Shown piece after piece: positions 1-8,325 of a DNA stretch of 64,000 nt. Numbering within the stretch: the stretch's first letter is position 1; the number at the start of each line of letters is the position of its first letter. The notes under the pieces were generated by a model, which saw only the letters and a list, made by a program, of their open reading frames with translations, had not been told where the DNA came from and did no database searches. The position numbers were made by a program, and so were the translations under genes. The stretch is from Halostella limicola (lineage in GTDB: Archaea > Halobacteriota > Halobacteria > Halobacteriales > Natronoarchaeaceae), in NCBI RefSeq assembly GCF_003675875.1, contig NZ_RCDI01000003.1, positions 496,001 through 560,000 on the forward strand, given 5' to 3'.

Positions 1-117
1 CGCCTCGTCCTCCACGCGCCGGGCCTCCGACACCGAGAGCGCGCTCCACTCGGTCACACCCAGTCGCTCGACTGTCGCGACGCACTCCGCCAGCCCGGGG
101 TCGAGGTCCGTTCGCAT
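1..117 (-). CDS. N-terminal fragment of an unidentified protein, possibly an alpha/beta hydrolase
   Basis: A reading frame opens with ATG at 117 on the minus strand and runs off the window edge, so only 39 residues are visible (beginning MRTDLDPGLAECV). The acidic N-terminus with the phrase WSALSVSEARRVEDE resembles the starts of haloarchaeal esterase/lipase-type alpha/beta hydrolases as I remember them, but no catalytic motif is in view. It diverges from kynureninase, with 63 bp between the two starts. A hydrolase here would be suggestive, because kynurenine formamidases can have this fold, but that link is inference. Confidence 0.45.
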   Translation of the reverse strand, partial: MRTDLDPGLAECVATVERLGVTEWSALSVSEARRVEDEA

Positions 118-180
118 GCGGTGGCGGACGTACCCACCGGGGTACAAAGGTACTTGCCCCTGACCCCGGTGTCTCCCGTC

Positions 181-1470
181 ATGGACCGCGCGTTCGACGC
201 CGACCCGACGGTCGCGGCGGAGCGGGACGAGGCGGACCCGCTCGCCGGGTTCGCGGACCGCTTTCACGTCCCCGAGGGCGAACTGTACATGGACGGGAAC
301 TCGCTCGGGCCGCTGTCGACGGACGCGGAGCGGACGCTCGAGCGGGTCGTCGACGAGTGGCGCGAGCTACGGATCGAGGGCTGGACCGAGGCCGACCCGC
401 CGTGGTTCCGCTACGCGGAGCGCCTCGGCGACCGGCTCGCGCCGCTGGTCGGCGCCGACGGCGAGGAGGTGGTCGTCGCGAACTCGACGACGGTGAACGT
501 CCACACTCTGGTCGGCACGTTCCTCGACGAGGCGGGCGGTGACGGGAAGGTGATCGTCGACGAACTCGACTTCCCGACGGACCACTACGCCGTCCGGGCA
601 CAGCTCCGCCAGCGCGGCCTCGACCCGGACGAACACCTCGTCGTCGTCGAGAGCCGCGACGGGCGGACGATCGAGGAAGACGACGTCGTCGCGGCGATGG
701 ACGAGCACGACGACGCCGCGGTGCTGTTCCTGCCCTCCGTCCTCTACCGGAGCGGCCAGTTGCTCGACGTGGAACGGCTGACCCGCGCGGCACAGGAGCG
801 GGGCGTCTTCGCCGGGTTCGACCTCGCGCACTCGGTGGGCGTCGTCCCCCACGACCTCTCCGACTGCGGCGTCGACTTCGCGACGTGGTGCAGCTACAAG
901 TACCTCAACGCCGGACCGGGGGCCATCGCGGGCCTGTACGTGAACGAGGAGCACTTCGGCGCGACCCCCGCGCTCGCCGGGTGGTGGGGCCACGAGAAGG
1001 AGACGCAGTTCGAGATGAACCCGACCTTCACGCCCGCCGACTCCGCCGGCGCGTGGCAGATCGGGACGGTGCCGATGCTCAGCGCCGCGCCGCTGGAGGG
1101 GTCACTGGACGTGATCGCCGACGCCGGCATCGACGCCGTGCGGGAGAAGTCGCTCGCGCTCACAGACTACCTGATCGATCTGGCGGACGCACGCCTCGCG
1201 GACCTCGGGTACGCCATCGGCACGCCCCGCGACCCGACCCGTCGCGGCGGTCACGTCGCGCTGGAACACGAGCGCGCCGAGCGGATCAGTCGGGCGCTGC
1301 GCGACCGGGGCGTCGTCGTCGACTACCGACCGCCCAACGTCGTCCGCGTCTGCCCGTCGCCGCTGTACACCTCCTTCCACGACGTCTACGAGGCGGTGCG
1401 CCACTGCTGGGAGGTCGTCGCCGACCGTGAGTACGAGCGATACGGCGCGGACGGCGACGACGTCACCTGA
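181..1470 (+). CDS. kynU: Kynureninase (L-kynurenine hydrolase)
   Basis: PLP enzyme of fold type I that cleaves L-kynurenine to anthranilate and alanine in tryptophan breakdown. The 429-residue protein shows the family landmarks: the N-terminal substrate loop YMDGNSLGPLS, the PLP-aspartate strand FDLAHSVG, the Schiff-base lysine K240 in CSYKYLNAGPG, and AGWWGHE after it. Length matches bacterial kynureninases. I chose the ATG at 181 because the in-frame GTG at 121 would add 20 residues that do not look like the family. It ends directly against the convergent MaoC-like gene with no spacer. Confidence 0.93.
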   Translation: MDRAFDADPTVAAERDEADPLAGFADRFHVPEGELYMDGNSLGPLSTDAERTLERVVDEWRELRIEGWTEADPPWFRYAERLGDRLAPLVGADGEEVVVANSTTVNVHTLVGTFLDEAGGDGKVIVDELDFPTDHYAVRAQLRQRGLDPDEHLVVVESRDGRTIEEDDVVAAMDEHDDAAVLFLPSVLYRSGQLLDVERLTRAAQERGVFAGFDLAHSVGVVPHDLSDCGVDFATWCSYKYLNAGPGAIAGLYVNEEHFGATPALAGWWGHEKETQFEMNPTFTPADSAGAWQIGTVPMLSAAPLEGSLDVIADAGIDAVREKSLALTDYLIDLADARLADLGYAIGTPRDPTRRGGHVALEHERAERISRALRDRGVVVDYRPPNVVRVCPSPLYTSFHDVYEAVRHCWEVVADREYERYGADGDDVT

Positions 1471-1959
1471 TCAGGGCGACTCCGGGTCGTCGCCGTACGC
1501 GTCGCGGCGCTTGAACAGGAACTTCATGTCGCCCTCGAACAGCGTCTCGCCCTCCTGGTTCTCCGTGTGCCCGTCGATCACCGCGAGGCCGGCGTCGTCC
1601 CGGGAGTCGAGTTCGCGCTTCTCGATCACTTCGAACTCCGCGGCGATCGTGTCGCCGATGGTGAGGGGGTTCGGGATGTCCATGTAGTTCATCCCGAGGA
1701 AGGCGATGACGGTGCGCTCGACGAACCCGCAGCGCTGGACCAGCCCCGTCGTGAGGATGAAGGTCATCGGGCCGTGGCCGATGCGCTCGCCGAACGGCCC
1801 GTCCTCGCTGTACTCCGCGTTCGTGTGGAGTTCCGTCCAGTCGTCCGCGAACATCGAGTGGAAGACGAAGTCCGACTCCGTCACCGTGCGACCGGCGCTC
1901 TCGAACGTCTGGCCCTCCTCCAGGTCCTCGAAGTAGTGGGGTTCGTAGCTGAACGCCAT
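1471..1959 (-). CDS. MaoC-like hot-dog fold dehydratase/hydratase
   Basis: A 162-residue single hot-dog domain protein. The MaoC/R-hydratase signature is recognisable: a DWTELHTNAEY helix start carrying the Asp/His pair, followed by the GERIGHGPMTFILTTGL segment. Family members hydrate enoyl-CoA thioesters or act as thioester-binding dehydratases; the substrate cannot be read from sequence. It is convergent with kynU (stop codons abut) and divergent from the thiolase operon, whose promoter lies in the shared 122-bp gap. A role in acyl-CoA turnover with that operon is plausible but inferred. Confidence 0.85.
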   Translation of the reverse strand: MAFSYEPHYFEDLEEGQTFESAGRTVTESDFVFHSMFADDWTELHTNAEYSEDGPFGERIGHGPMTFILTTGLVQRCGFVERTVIAFLGMNYMDIPNPLTIGDTIAAEFEVIEKRELDSRDDAGLAVIDGHTENQEGETLFEGDMKFLFKRRDAYGDDPESP

Positions 1960-2040
1960 GCGTCCGGGTTCGACGATCAGGGTTAAAAATGATAGTGATA
2001 GGTCGGCAGGCCGTCACTCGCCGGCGCGATATCTGTCCCC

Positions 2041-2068
2041 TTTCCTGCCTCTTTTTTAGTGCAGGAAA
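2041..2068. promoter_or_regulatory. Inverted repeat enclosing the TATA box of the acyl-CoA operon
   Basis: The arms TTTCCTGC (2041-2048) and GCAGGAAA (2061-2068) are perfect 8-bp inverted repeats separated by 12 bp. The spacer holds the T-rich TATA element CTTTTTTAG. The start codon at 2082 lies about 27 bp from the TATA centre, which fits a leaderless transcript. A dimeric regulator bound here would block TBP, so this is a good operator candidate for repression. Confidence 0.6.
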
Positions 2069-2081
2069 CGAGGCCCGTCGT

Positions 2082-3266
2082 ATGACAGAGGCGTACGTCG
2101 TCGGCGCGGGCCAGTCGGCGTTCGGCGCGTTCCCGGAGGAGAGCTACCGGTCGCTGTTCCGCGAGGCCTACGAGTCGGCGCGGGACAGCGTCGAGAAGGG
2201 CCTCGATCCGGACGATATCGACGAGGCGGTCGTCGCCACGCTCGGGGTCGGCGGCCGCCAGATCGGCCTCTCGGGGCCGGCCGTGACCGAACACGTCGGC
2301 CTCCACGGCGTCCCCTGCACGCGCGTCGAGAACGCCTGCGCGGCGGGCGGGTACGCGATGCGGCAGGCCGTGCAGGCCGTCCGCAGCGGCATGGCCGACG
2401 TGGTGCTCGCCGGCGGCTACGAGGTGATGACCGACCTCTCCGGCGATATGGCGAAGTACTGGCTGGGCGTCAGCGGCGAGACGGAATGGGAACGGCTCGC
2501 CGGCACCACGTTCGCGGGCGTGTACGCCCAGATGGCCAGCGCGCACATGGCCGCCCACGGGACGACCGAGGACCACCTCTCGAAGGTCGCGGTGAAGAAC
2601 CACGCGAACGGCGCGAAAAACGAGAAGGCGCACCTGAACTTCGAGTGCTCGCTTTCGGACGCCCGCGACGCGCCGGCTGTCGCCGACCCGCTCAACCTGT
2701 ATCACTGCTGCCCGACCAGCGACGGGGCCGCCTGCGTCGTCGTCGCGAGCGAGCGCGTTGCCGACGAGTTCGCGGACGACCCCGTCCGGATCGCCGGCGT
2801 CGGCGCGGCCAGCGACAGCGTCGGCCTCCACCAGCGCGACGAGTACGACGGCATCCCGGCGTCGCGGCGGGCCGCCGAGACCGCCTACGAGCGCGCCGGC
2901 GTCGGACCAGACGACCTCGACTTCGCGGAGGTCCACGACTGTTTCGCCATCGCCGAACTGCTGGCCTACGAGGACCTCGGCTTCTGCGAGCGCGGCGAGA
3001 GCGGTGACCTCGTCGAATCCGGCCGCACCGAACTCGACGGCGAGTTCCCGGTCAACCCCTCCGGCGGCCTGAAGTCGAAGGGCCACCCCATCGGCGCGAC
3101 GGGAACGGGGCAGATAGCGGAGGCGTTCGAGCAGTTGACGGGCCAGGCAGGCGATCGACAGGTCGCGGACGCCGAGCGCGCGCTCACCCACAACGTGGGC
3201 GGGAGCGGCGGCGCGGCGGTGGTGCACGTGCTCGAACGTGCCGCCGCCGAGGAGGTGGGACGATGA
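2082..3266 (+). CDS. Thiolase (acetyl-CoA acyltransferase family), archaeal type
   Basis: A 394-residue thiolase expected to make or cleave beta-ketoacyl-CoA. The nucleophile is Cys86 in ENACAAGGYAM. The two histidine motifs follow: VHDCFAIAE and SKGHPIGATGTGQ. The last loop reads HNVGGSGGA, where many classical thiolases carry a second cysteine, so this belongs to the archaeal/SCP2-like branch. ATG at 2082 fits the TATA box at 2050-2058. It overlaps the next gene by 4 bp (ATGA), and that gene encodes an HMG-CoA-synthase-like domain fused to DUF35. The same three modules form the thiolase/HMGCS/DUF35 complex described in methanogens. Confidence 0.9.
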   Translation: MTEAYVVGAGQSAFGAFPEESYRSLFREAYESARDSVEKGLDPDDIDEAVVATLGVGGRQIGLSGPAVTEHVGLHGVPCTRVENACAAGGYAMRQAVQAVRSGMADVVLAGGYEVMTDLSGDMAKYWLGVSGETEWERLAGTTFAGVYAQMASAHMAAHGTTEDHLSKVAVKNHANGAKNEKAHLNFECSLSDARDAPAVADPLNLYHCCPTSDGAACVVVASERVADEFADDPVRIAGVGAASDSVGLHQRDEYDGIPASRRAAETAYERAGVGPDDLDFAEVHDCFAIAELLAYEDLGFCERGESGDLVESGRTELDGEFPVNPSGGLKSKGHPIGATGTGQIAEAFEQLTGQAGDRQVADAERALTHNVGGSGGAAVVHVLERAAAEEVGR

Positions 3267-4690
3267 CCGGCATCGCCGGCGTCGGGGCGTACGCCCCCCG
3301 GTTCCGCGTCACCGCCGAGGCGTTCGAGGATGCGTGGGGCCGGTTCGACGCGAGCGGCGTCGAGCGGAAGGCCGTCCCGGACGCCGACGAGGACGCGCTC
3401 ACGATGGCCTACGAGGCGGCGATCCGCGCCCTCGACGCGGCGGACGTCGACGCTGCCGCGGTCGACGCCCTCGCGTTCGCGACGACCACGCCGCCGCTGG
3501 AGGAGACGGACCTGACCGCCCGCCTCGGCGCGATGCTCGGCGTCGGCGAGACGGCGGTGCGGCGCTCTTTTTCGGACAGCACGCGGGCGGGCACACAGGC
3601 GCTCTCGATCGCGTTCGACGCCGCGGCGCGCGGCGACGTGACCCTCGCCGTGGCGAGCGACTGCCCGACGGGCCATCCCGACAGCGCGGAGGAACACGCG
3701 GCCGGCGCGGGTGCGGCCGCGTTCGTTGTCGCTGACGACGGCCCGGCGACGCTCCGGGACCGCGCGGAGTACGCGACCCCCGCACCGGGCACGCGCTTCC
3801 GGCGGCGCGGGAGCGAGGACGTCGAGGGGCTGGACGTGACGGAGTACGACCGGACGACGTTCCGCGAGGCGCTCTCGGGGGCCGTCGGCGCGCTTGACGC
3901 CGACCCGGAGCCGGACGCCGCGGCCGTGCAGGCCCCCAACGGCGCGCTCCCGTACCGCGCTGCCGGCGATCTGGGCGTCGACAGCGAGACGATCCACGCC
4001 TGCGCGACCGTTCAGGACCTCGGCGACACGGGCGCGGCGAGCGTCCCGCTCTCGCTCGCGCGAGCGCTCGCTGACGGTGGGGAGACGGTGCTCGCGGCGT
4101 CTTACGGGAGCGGCGCCGGCGCGGACGCCCTCGTCGTCGACGCGCCGGCGGCCGTCCCCGCCGACCTCGCACTCGACGGCGAGGCGGAGCTCTCCTATTC
4201 CGCCTACCTCCGCCGGCGCGGCGACATCACGGGCGGCCCGCCCGCAGGCGGCGGCGCGTACGTCAGCGTCCCGTCGTGGCGCAGAACGATCGACCAGCGC
4301 TACCGGCTGGTCGCCGGGAAGTGTCCCGAATGCGGCGAACTCACCATCCCGCCGGAGGGCGCGTGCAACGGCTGTCACGCGCTGGTCGAGTTCGAGCGGA
4401 TGCCGCTGCCCGGAACGGGCACCGTCGAGGGCGCGACGACCATCGGGTCCGGCGGTGCGCCGCCGGAGTTCGCCGACCAGGCCGCCCGGTCCGGCGAGTT
4501 CTCGGTCGCCGTCGTCGCGTTCGACGGGCCGGACGGCGAGCAGTCGGTCAGCCTCCCGGCGCAGGTGGTCGGCACAGGCACAGACGACGCGTCGGTCGGC
4601 GACCGGGTCGAGGCGACGATCCGCCGGATCTACGAGCAGGAGGGCGTTCCGCGGTACGGGACGAAGGTTCTCCCGATCACCAATTCTTAA
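3263..4690 (+). CDS. HMG-CoA synthase-like (thiolase superfamily) domain fused to zinc-ribbon/OB-fold DUF35; catalytic Cys missing
   Basis: 475 residues in two parts. Residues about 1-310 are a 3-ketoacyl-synthase III/HMG-CoA-synthase-like fold opening with GIAGVGAYAPRFRV. Residues about 335-475 are a DUF35 module with a rubredoxin-like zinc ribbon (C354, C357, C368, C371) followed by an OB fold. In archaeal HMG-CoA synthases the nucleophile sits in an ACKAGT-type motif; here the same place reads STRAGT, with Thr107 instead of Cys. That argues against ordinary acetyl transfer and for a scaffold or CoA-channel role. It is the second gene of the operon, overlapping the thiolase by 4 bp. A true HMG-CoA synthase for isoprenoids is probably encoded elsewhere. 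Confidence 0.8.
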   Translation: MTGIAGVGAYAPRFRVTAEAFEDAWGRFDASGVERKAVPDADEDALTMAYEAAIRALDAADVDAAAVDALAFATTTPPLEETDLTARLGAMLGVGETAVRRSFSDSTRAGTQALSIAFDAAARGDVTLAVASDCPTGHPDSAEEHAAGAGAAAFVVADDGPATLRDRAEYATPAPGTRFRRRGSEDVEGLDVTEYDRTTFREALSGAVGALDADPEPDAAAVQAPNGALPYRAAGDLGVDSETIHACATVQDLGDTGAASVPLSLARALADGGETVLAASYGSGAGADALVVDAPAAVPADLALDGEAELSYSAYLRRRGDITGGPPAGGGAYVSVPSWRRTIDQRYRLVAGKCPECGELTIPPEGACNGCHALVEFERMPLPGTGTVEGATTIGSGGAPPEFADQAARSGEFSVAVVAFDGPDGEQSVSLPAQVVGTGTDDASVGDRVEATIRRIYEQEGVPRYGTKVLPITNS

Positions 4691-4715
4691 CAGCCGTCCC
4701 GGCGCGGTATCTCTC

Positions 4716-5618
4716 ATGAACGTCGGTGTACTTGGTTCCGGAACGATGGGTCGCGGTATCGCGCAAGTGGCGGCGGTCGCCGGTCACGAGGTGTCCATGC
4801 GCGACATCGAGGAAGCGATCCTCTCGGACGCGATGGAGAGCGTCGAGTCCGCGCTGGAGGGCGGCGTCGAGCGCGACAAGGTAGACGAGTCGGAGAAGGC
4901 GGCGGCGCTCGACCGCCTGTCGACGACCACCGACCTCGCCGAGGCGGTCGCGGACGCGGACATCGTCGTCGAGGCGGTGCCCGAGGAGATGGACCTGAAG
5001 CGGGAGACGTTCGCCGAGACGGAGGAGCACGCCCCCGCCGACGCCGTCATCGCGACCAACACCTCGTCGCTGTCGGTGACCGCGGTCGCGAGCGCGCTGG
5101 AGGACCCCTCGCGCGCCGTCGGGACGCACTTCTTCAACCCGCCGTACGTCATGGACCTGGTCGAGGTGGTCGTCGCGGAGACGACGAGCGAGGCGACCGT
5201 CGAGTTCGCCGAGGAGTTCGCGGAGGGCCTCGGCAAGGAGCCGATCGTCGTGCGCGACTCGGCCGGGTTCGCCACCTCGCGACTCGGCGTCGCGCTGGGC
5301 GTCGAGGCGCTCCGGATGCTGGAGGAAGGCGTCGCCGGCCCGCACGAGATCGACCGGTCGATGGAACTCGGCTACAACCACCCGATGGGGCCGATAGAAC
5401 TCACCGACGTGGTCGGTCTCGACGTGCGGCTGGACATCCTGGAGTACCTCCGCGAGGAGCTCGGCGAGCGGTTCCGTCCGCCCCAGATCCTCCGGCGGAA
5501 AGTCCAGGCCGGCAAGCTCGGGAAGAAGACCGGCGAGGGCTTCTACGTCTGGGAGGACGGCGAACCGGTCGCGCCGTCCGGAGAATACGCCGCGGAAAGC
5601 GGGGGTGCGGACCGATGA
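4716..5618 (+). CDS. 3-hydroxyacyl-CoA dehydrogenase (3-hydroxybutyryl-CoA dehydrogenase type)
   Basis: A 300-residue NAD-dependent enzyme that oxidises (S)-3-hydroxyacyl-CoA to 3-ketoacyl-CoA. The Rossmann motif GVLGSGTMGRGIA is at the N-terminus. The catalytic region GTHFFNPPYVMDLVEV contains the essential histidine. The C-terminal dimerisation domain contains NHPMGPIELTDVVGLD and ends with KTGEGFYVWED. The length is that of stand-alone HBDH enzymes. ATG at 4716 follows the fusion gene by 25 bp, and the stop overlaps the enoyl-CoA hydratase start by 4 bp, so all four genes read as one beta-oxidation operon. Confidence 0.93.
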   Translation: MNVGVLGSGTMGRGIAQVAAVAGHEVSMRDIEEAILSDAMESVESALEGGVERDKVDESEKAAALDRLSTTTDLAEAVADADIVVEAVPEEMDLKRETFAETEEHAPADAVIATNTSSLSVTAVASALEDPSRAVGTHFFNPPYVMDLVEVVVAETTSEATVEFAEEFAEGLGKEPIVVRDSAGFATSRLGVALGVEALRMLEEGVAGPHEIDRSMELGYNHPMGPIELTDVVGLDVRLDILEYLREELGERFRPPQILRRKVQAGKLGKKTGEGFYVWEDGEPVAPSGEYAAESGGADR

Positions 5619-6418
5619 CCGACGTCGGCGACGACTGCGAGACGGTCCGAGTGCGGGTCGGCGACGAGGCCGAGGGCGTCGCGACGGTCGTCATCGACCG
5701 CCCGGACGCGCGCAACGCCCTGAACGCGCAGGTGCGGTCGGAGCTGAAGACCGTCCTCCCCCAACTGGAGGCCGACGACGCCCGGGTCGTCGTGCTGACG
5801 GGCTCCGAGGAGTCGGGCGCGTTCGTCGCCGGCGCGGACGTGAAGGAACTCCGCGAGCGCGACGCGGTGGAACAGCGGCGGGCGAGCGAGCGTCCGCGGG
5901 TGTACGAGGTCGTCGACGACCTGCGGATGCCCGTGATCGCCCGCGTCAACGGCCACGCGCTCGGCGGCGGGTGCGAGCTCGCGCTGGCCTGCGACGTGCG
6001 GATCGCTCACGCCGACGCGATGCTCGGGCAGCCGGAGATCACGCTCGGCATCATGCCCGGCGGCGGCGCGACCCAGCGACTTCCCCGGATCGTCGGCGAG
6101 GGGCAGGCGATGCGCCTGATCCTCTCGGGCGAACTGATCGACGCCGAGGAGGCGGCCGACATCGGCCTCGCCGACGAGGTGCACGGCGACGACGACTTCG
6201 ACGAGCGGGTGTACGACCTCGCGGAGACGATGGCGGGTCACAGCCCGATCGCGCTCGAACACGCGAAACAGGCCGTACAGGCCGCGTCTCGGATGGATCT
6301 CCGGAACGGCATCGAGTACGAGGCGGAGCTGTTCGCCCAGCTGTTCGCCACCGAGGACAAGAACGAGGGCATCGACGCGTTTCTCGAAGACCGCGAACCG
6401 GAGTGGCGCGGCAAGTAA
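5615..6418 (+). CDS. Enoyl-CoA hydratase/isomerase (crotonase family)
   Basis: A 267-residue crotonase-fold protein expected to hydrate trans-2-enoyl-CoA to 3-hydroxyacyl-CoA. Visible landmarks are RPDARNALN near the N-terminus, the oxyanion-hole segment FVAGADVKEL, the GHALGGGCELALACDVRIA core and the QPEITLGIMPGGGATQRLPR segment bearing catalytic acids. The C-terminal helix ends in DREPEWRGK, a common ending in the family. Last gene of the operon, overlapping the dehydrogenase by 4 bp. An AT-rich stretch follows at 6446-6500. Confidence 0.93.
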   Translation: MTDVGDDCETVRVRVGDEAEGVATVVIDRPDARNALNAQVRSELKTVLPQLEADDARVVVLTGSEESGAFVAGADVKELRERDAVEQRRASERPRVYEVVDDLRMPVIARVNGHALGGGCELALACDVRIAHADAMLGQPEITLGIMPGGGATQRLPRIVGEGQAMRLILSGELIDAEEAADIGLADEVHGDDDFDERVYDLAETMAGHSPIALEHAKQAVQAASRMDLRNGIEYEAELFAQLFATEDKNEGIDAFLEDREPEWRGK

Positions 6419-6489
6419 GGGTCCCGGATCGCTCCCGCTTTGTCCTGGATAATTTTAGATCTTCACTCCGTAGTTCGTCGAAAGCTTGT

Positions 6490-6499
6490 TAATATATTA
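6490..6499 (+). promoter_or_regulatory. AT-rich palindromic promoter element
   Basis: TAATATATTA is a perfect 10-bp palindrome in the AT-rich spacer between the acyl-CoA operon and the first pilin-like gene. It fits an archaeal TATA box, with a transcription start expected near 6520 and a short leader before the SD-preceded GTG at 6577. Confidence 0.4.
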
Positions 6500-6576
6500 G
6501 GTGGATGTAGTAAGTAAATGAACTCAATCCGGCGAGTAATAACGACCGTTTGGCTCCGTGTCGGGAGGTCCGGACC

Positions 6577-8163
6577 GTGACGTTCGACCGCCGCCGCGCA
6601 CAGAGCACGGTGCTCGCCGTCGTCCTGCTGGTCGGCGTCGTCGGGACCATGTCGATCGGCCTCGTGCTGATGGCGAACGCCTCCATCGAGAACACCCAGC
6701 AGGCGGCGGAGGACGACCGCATCGAGCAGGCGTTCCTCTCGCTCGACGGCCACGTCGACGCCGTCGCCCGGAGCGACAACGGGACCACGCGGTCCGTCGA
6801 CCTCGAACTCTCCGGGAACGAGGGGGCCGTCCGCAAGGAGGGGACCGGCAGGATCGTCGTGAACACGAGCAACCGGTCCTCCCCAGTGATCGACCAGCCG
6901 CTCGGGGCCATCGAGTACGAGAGCGGCGAGACGACGCTCGCCTATCAGGCGGGTGCCGTCTGGCGAAACAGCGGCAACGACACGACGATGGTGTCCCGAC
7001 CGGACCTCGATTACCGCGGCCGAAACACGTTGACGCTTCCGATCACGAGCTTCGAGGGCGATGAGCACCTCTCGGGCGGCGAAGTGACGATCCGGAAGAA
7101 CCGCACCGTCTCGCCGCTTTCCGAAGTCACCTTCGTAGAGGGAGAGACGGTCACTATCAACATCACTAGCCAGTACTACGTCGGCTGGGAGCAGTACTTC
7201 CGCGAGAACGTCAACGACGTCGCGATCCAGAGCGTGGATCACGACGAGAACCGCGTCATCGTCCAGCTCGGGCAACGCGAACTGGACGGGAACTTCGAAA
7301 CCGGCGTCGTCGCGGCCGGTGACGTCGACACCGGAAACGGGGGCGGTCCGAACGCTCCTCTCCAGTCCGAAGTTATCACGACGGGAACGTTCTCCGGCGA
7401 TATCTCCTGCTCCAGCGGTAGCGGAGACGATTGCGTGACTGAAGGTGCGTCAGTCGACATGATGGCTCTGGATGGGGCGATCCAGCAACGGCTCCGAACC
7501 GCGAGCGGGAACGCTTCGATCGAGACGACGATTCCTTCCACCGGAGCGACACTCGATGCTGGAACGTACTACGTTGACGACGATATCTACCTGGACGGCA
7601 GTGAACTCGAACTCGATCTGGAAGACGGGAACGTCACACTCCTCGTGAATGGGAGCCTCGCGCTTGAGAACGGTAATATCCGGGTCACGAACGGCGACGC
7701 GTCTGATTCGTACGCTCGCGTCTATACGAACGGTGATATGGCGATGTCCAACGGGAACGCCGCTGTCACGGTCGAAGACGATAACCCGGGTCGGTTCCAG
7801 ATGTACGGAACCTCGGAGTTTCAGTTCGCTATGGGGCAGTCTAACAACCCCGGATTCCAGGGTGTGATCTACGCCCCGAGAGACGACCCGGCGAGCGGCC
7901 AGAACGATGCGGTCGACGAATACGGCCTCTCCTCGGCGTCTTGTGACGATCCGACGAAAGATATCTGCATCGGTTCGGGTAGCGGTACCGTCTCCGGTAG
8001 TATCATCGGCGGCCCGATGGAACTCCACCAGTCGACGACCTTCGAGTACGACAGCCAGGTCCGAAATATCGAACCGCGGTTACCTGACACGGGCGTCGTC
8101 CCGCCGCCGATCACCTACCTCCACGCTTCGGTCCACGAAGTCGACATCGAGAGCGCGGACTGA
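6577..8163 (+). CDS. Large type IV pilin-like surface protein (DUF7289 type)
   Basis: 528 residues. The start is GTG at 6577, because GGAGGT at 6564-6569 sits 7 nt upstream. The N-terminus MTFDRRRAQSTVLAVVLLVG is a class III (type IV pilin/archaellin) signal: basic residues, then a polar cleavage point, then one hydrophobic helix. The rest is a large acidic, Asn/Thr-rich extracellular domain with many N-glycosylation sequons, and ends in a beta-rich region before HASVHEVDIESAD. The shared core (GAIEYESGE, GNDTTMVSRPDL, SQYYVGWEQYFRE) is repeated in the next gene. I assign it to the haloarchaeal family I know as DUF7289. Role in adhesion or pilus biogenesis is inferred. Confidence 0.72.
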   Translation: MTFDRRRAQSTVLAVVLLVGVVGTMSIGLVLMANASIENTQQAAEDDRIEQAFLSLDGHVDAVARSDNGTTRSVDLELSGNEGAVRKEGTGRIVVNTSNRSSPVIDQPLGAIEYESGETTLAYQAGAVWRNSGNDTTMVSRPDLDYRGRNTLTLPITSFEGDEHLSGGEVTIRKNRTVSPLSEVTFVEGETVTINITSQYYVGWEQYFRENVNDVAIQSVDHDENRVIVQLGQRELDGNFETGVVAAGDVDTGNGGGPNAPLQSEVITTGTFSGDISCSSGSGDDCVTEGASVDMMALDGAIQQRLRTASGNASIETTIPSTGATLDAGTYYVDDDIYLDGSELELDLEDGNVTLLVNGSLALENGNIRVTNGDASDSYARVYTNGDMAMSNGNAAVTVEDDNPGRFQMYGTSEFQFAMGQSNNPGFQGVIYAPRDDPASGQNDAVDEYGLSSASCDDPTKDICIGSGSGTVSGSIIGGPMELHQSTTFEYDSQVRNIEPRLPDTGVVPPPITYLHASVHEVDIESAD

Positions 8164-8240
8164 CGCGACCCCGCTCCCGTTTCGGCGGCTGTGACCCGTT
8201 TCGCCGGGAGCCGAACTTACCGTATCTCTCGTTCGTTCGT

Positions 8241-8262
8241 AAATATCCGGTAAACGATATTT
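8241..8262. promoter_or_regulatory. Inverted repeat in the promoter of the second pilin-like gene
   Basis: AAATATC (8241-8247) and GATATTT (8256-8262) form a perfect 7-bp inverted repeat with an 8-bp spacer, next to a TTTATCC TATA-like element at 8261-8267. The start codon is at 8326. The repeat may be an operator or an extended TBP/TFB region. Confidence 0.4.
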
Positions 8263-8325
8263 TATCCCCGGTTCCTACAATTCACTGACAACTATCTCGG
8301 TTCGCCAGTCGGACCGAACTCGACT

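Noticed and set aside
121-180. GTG at 121 as the kynureninase start
   Set aside because: It adds 20 residues unlike the family and reads through the promoter region; the ATG at 181 gives the normal N-terminus.
179-1404. Several antisense frames within kynureninase
   Set aside because: High-GC codon bias leaves few stops on the opposite strand; none shows a domain.
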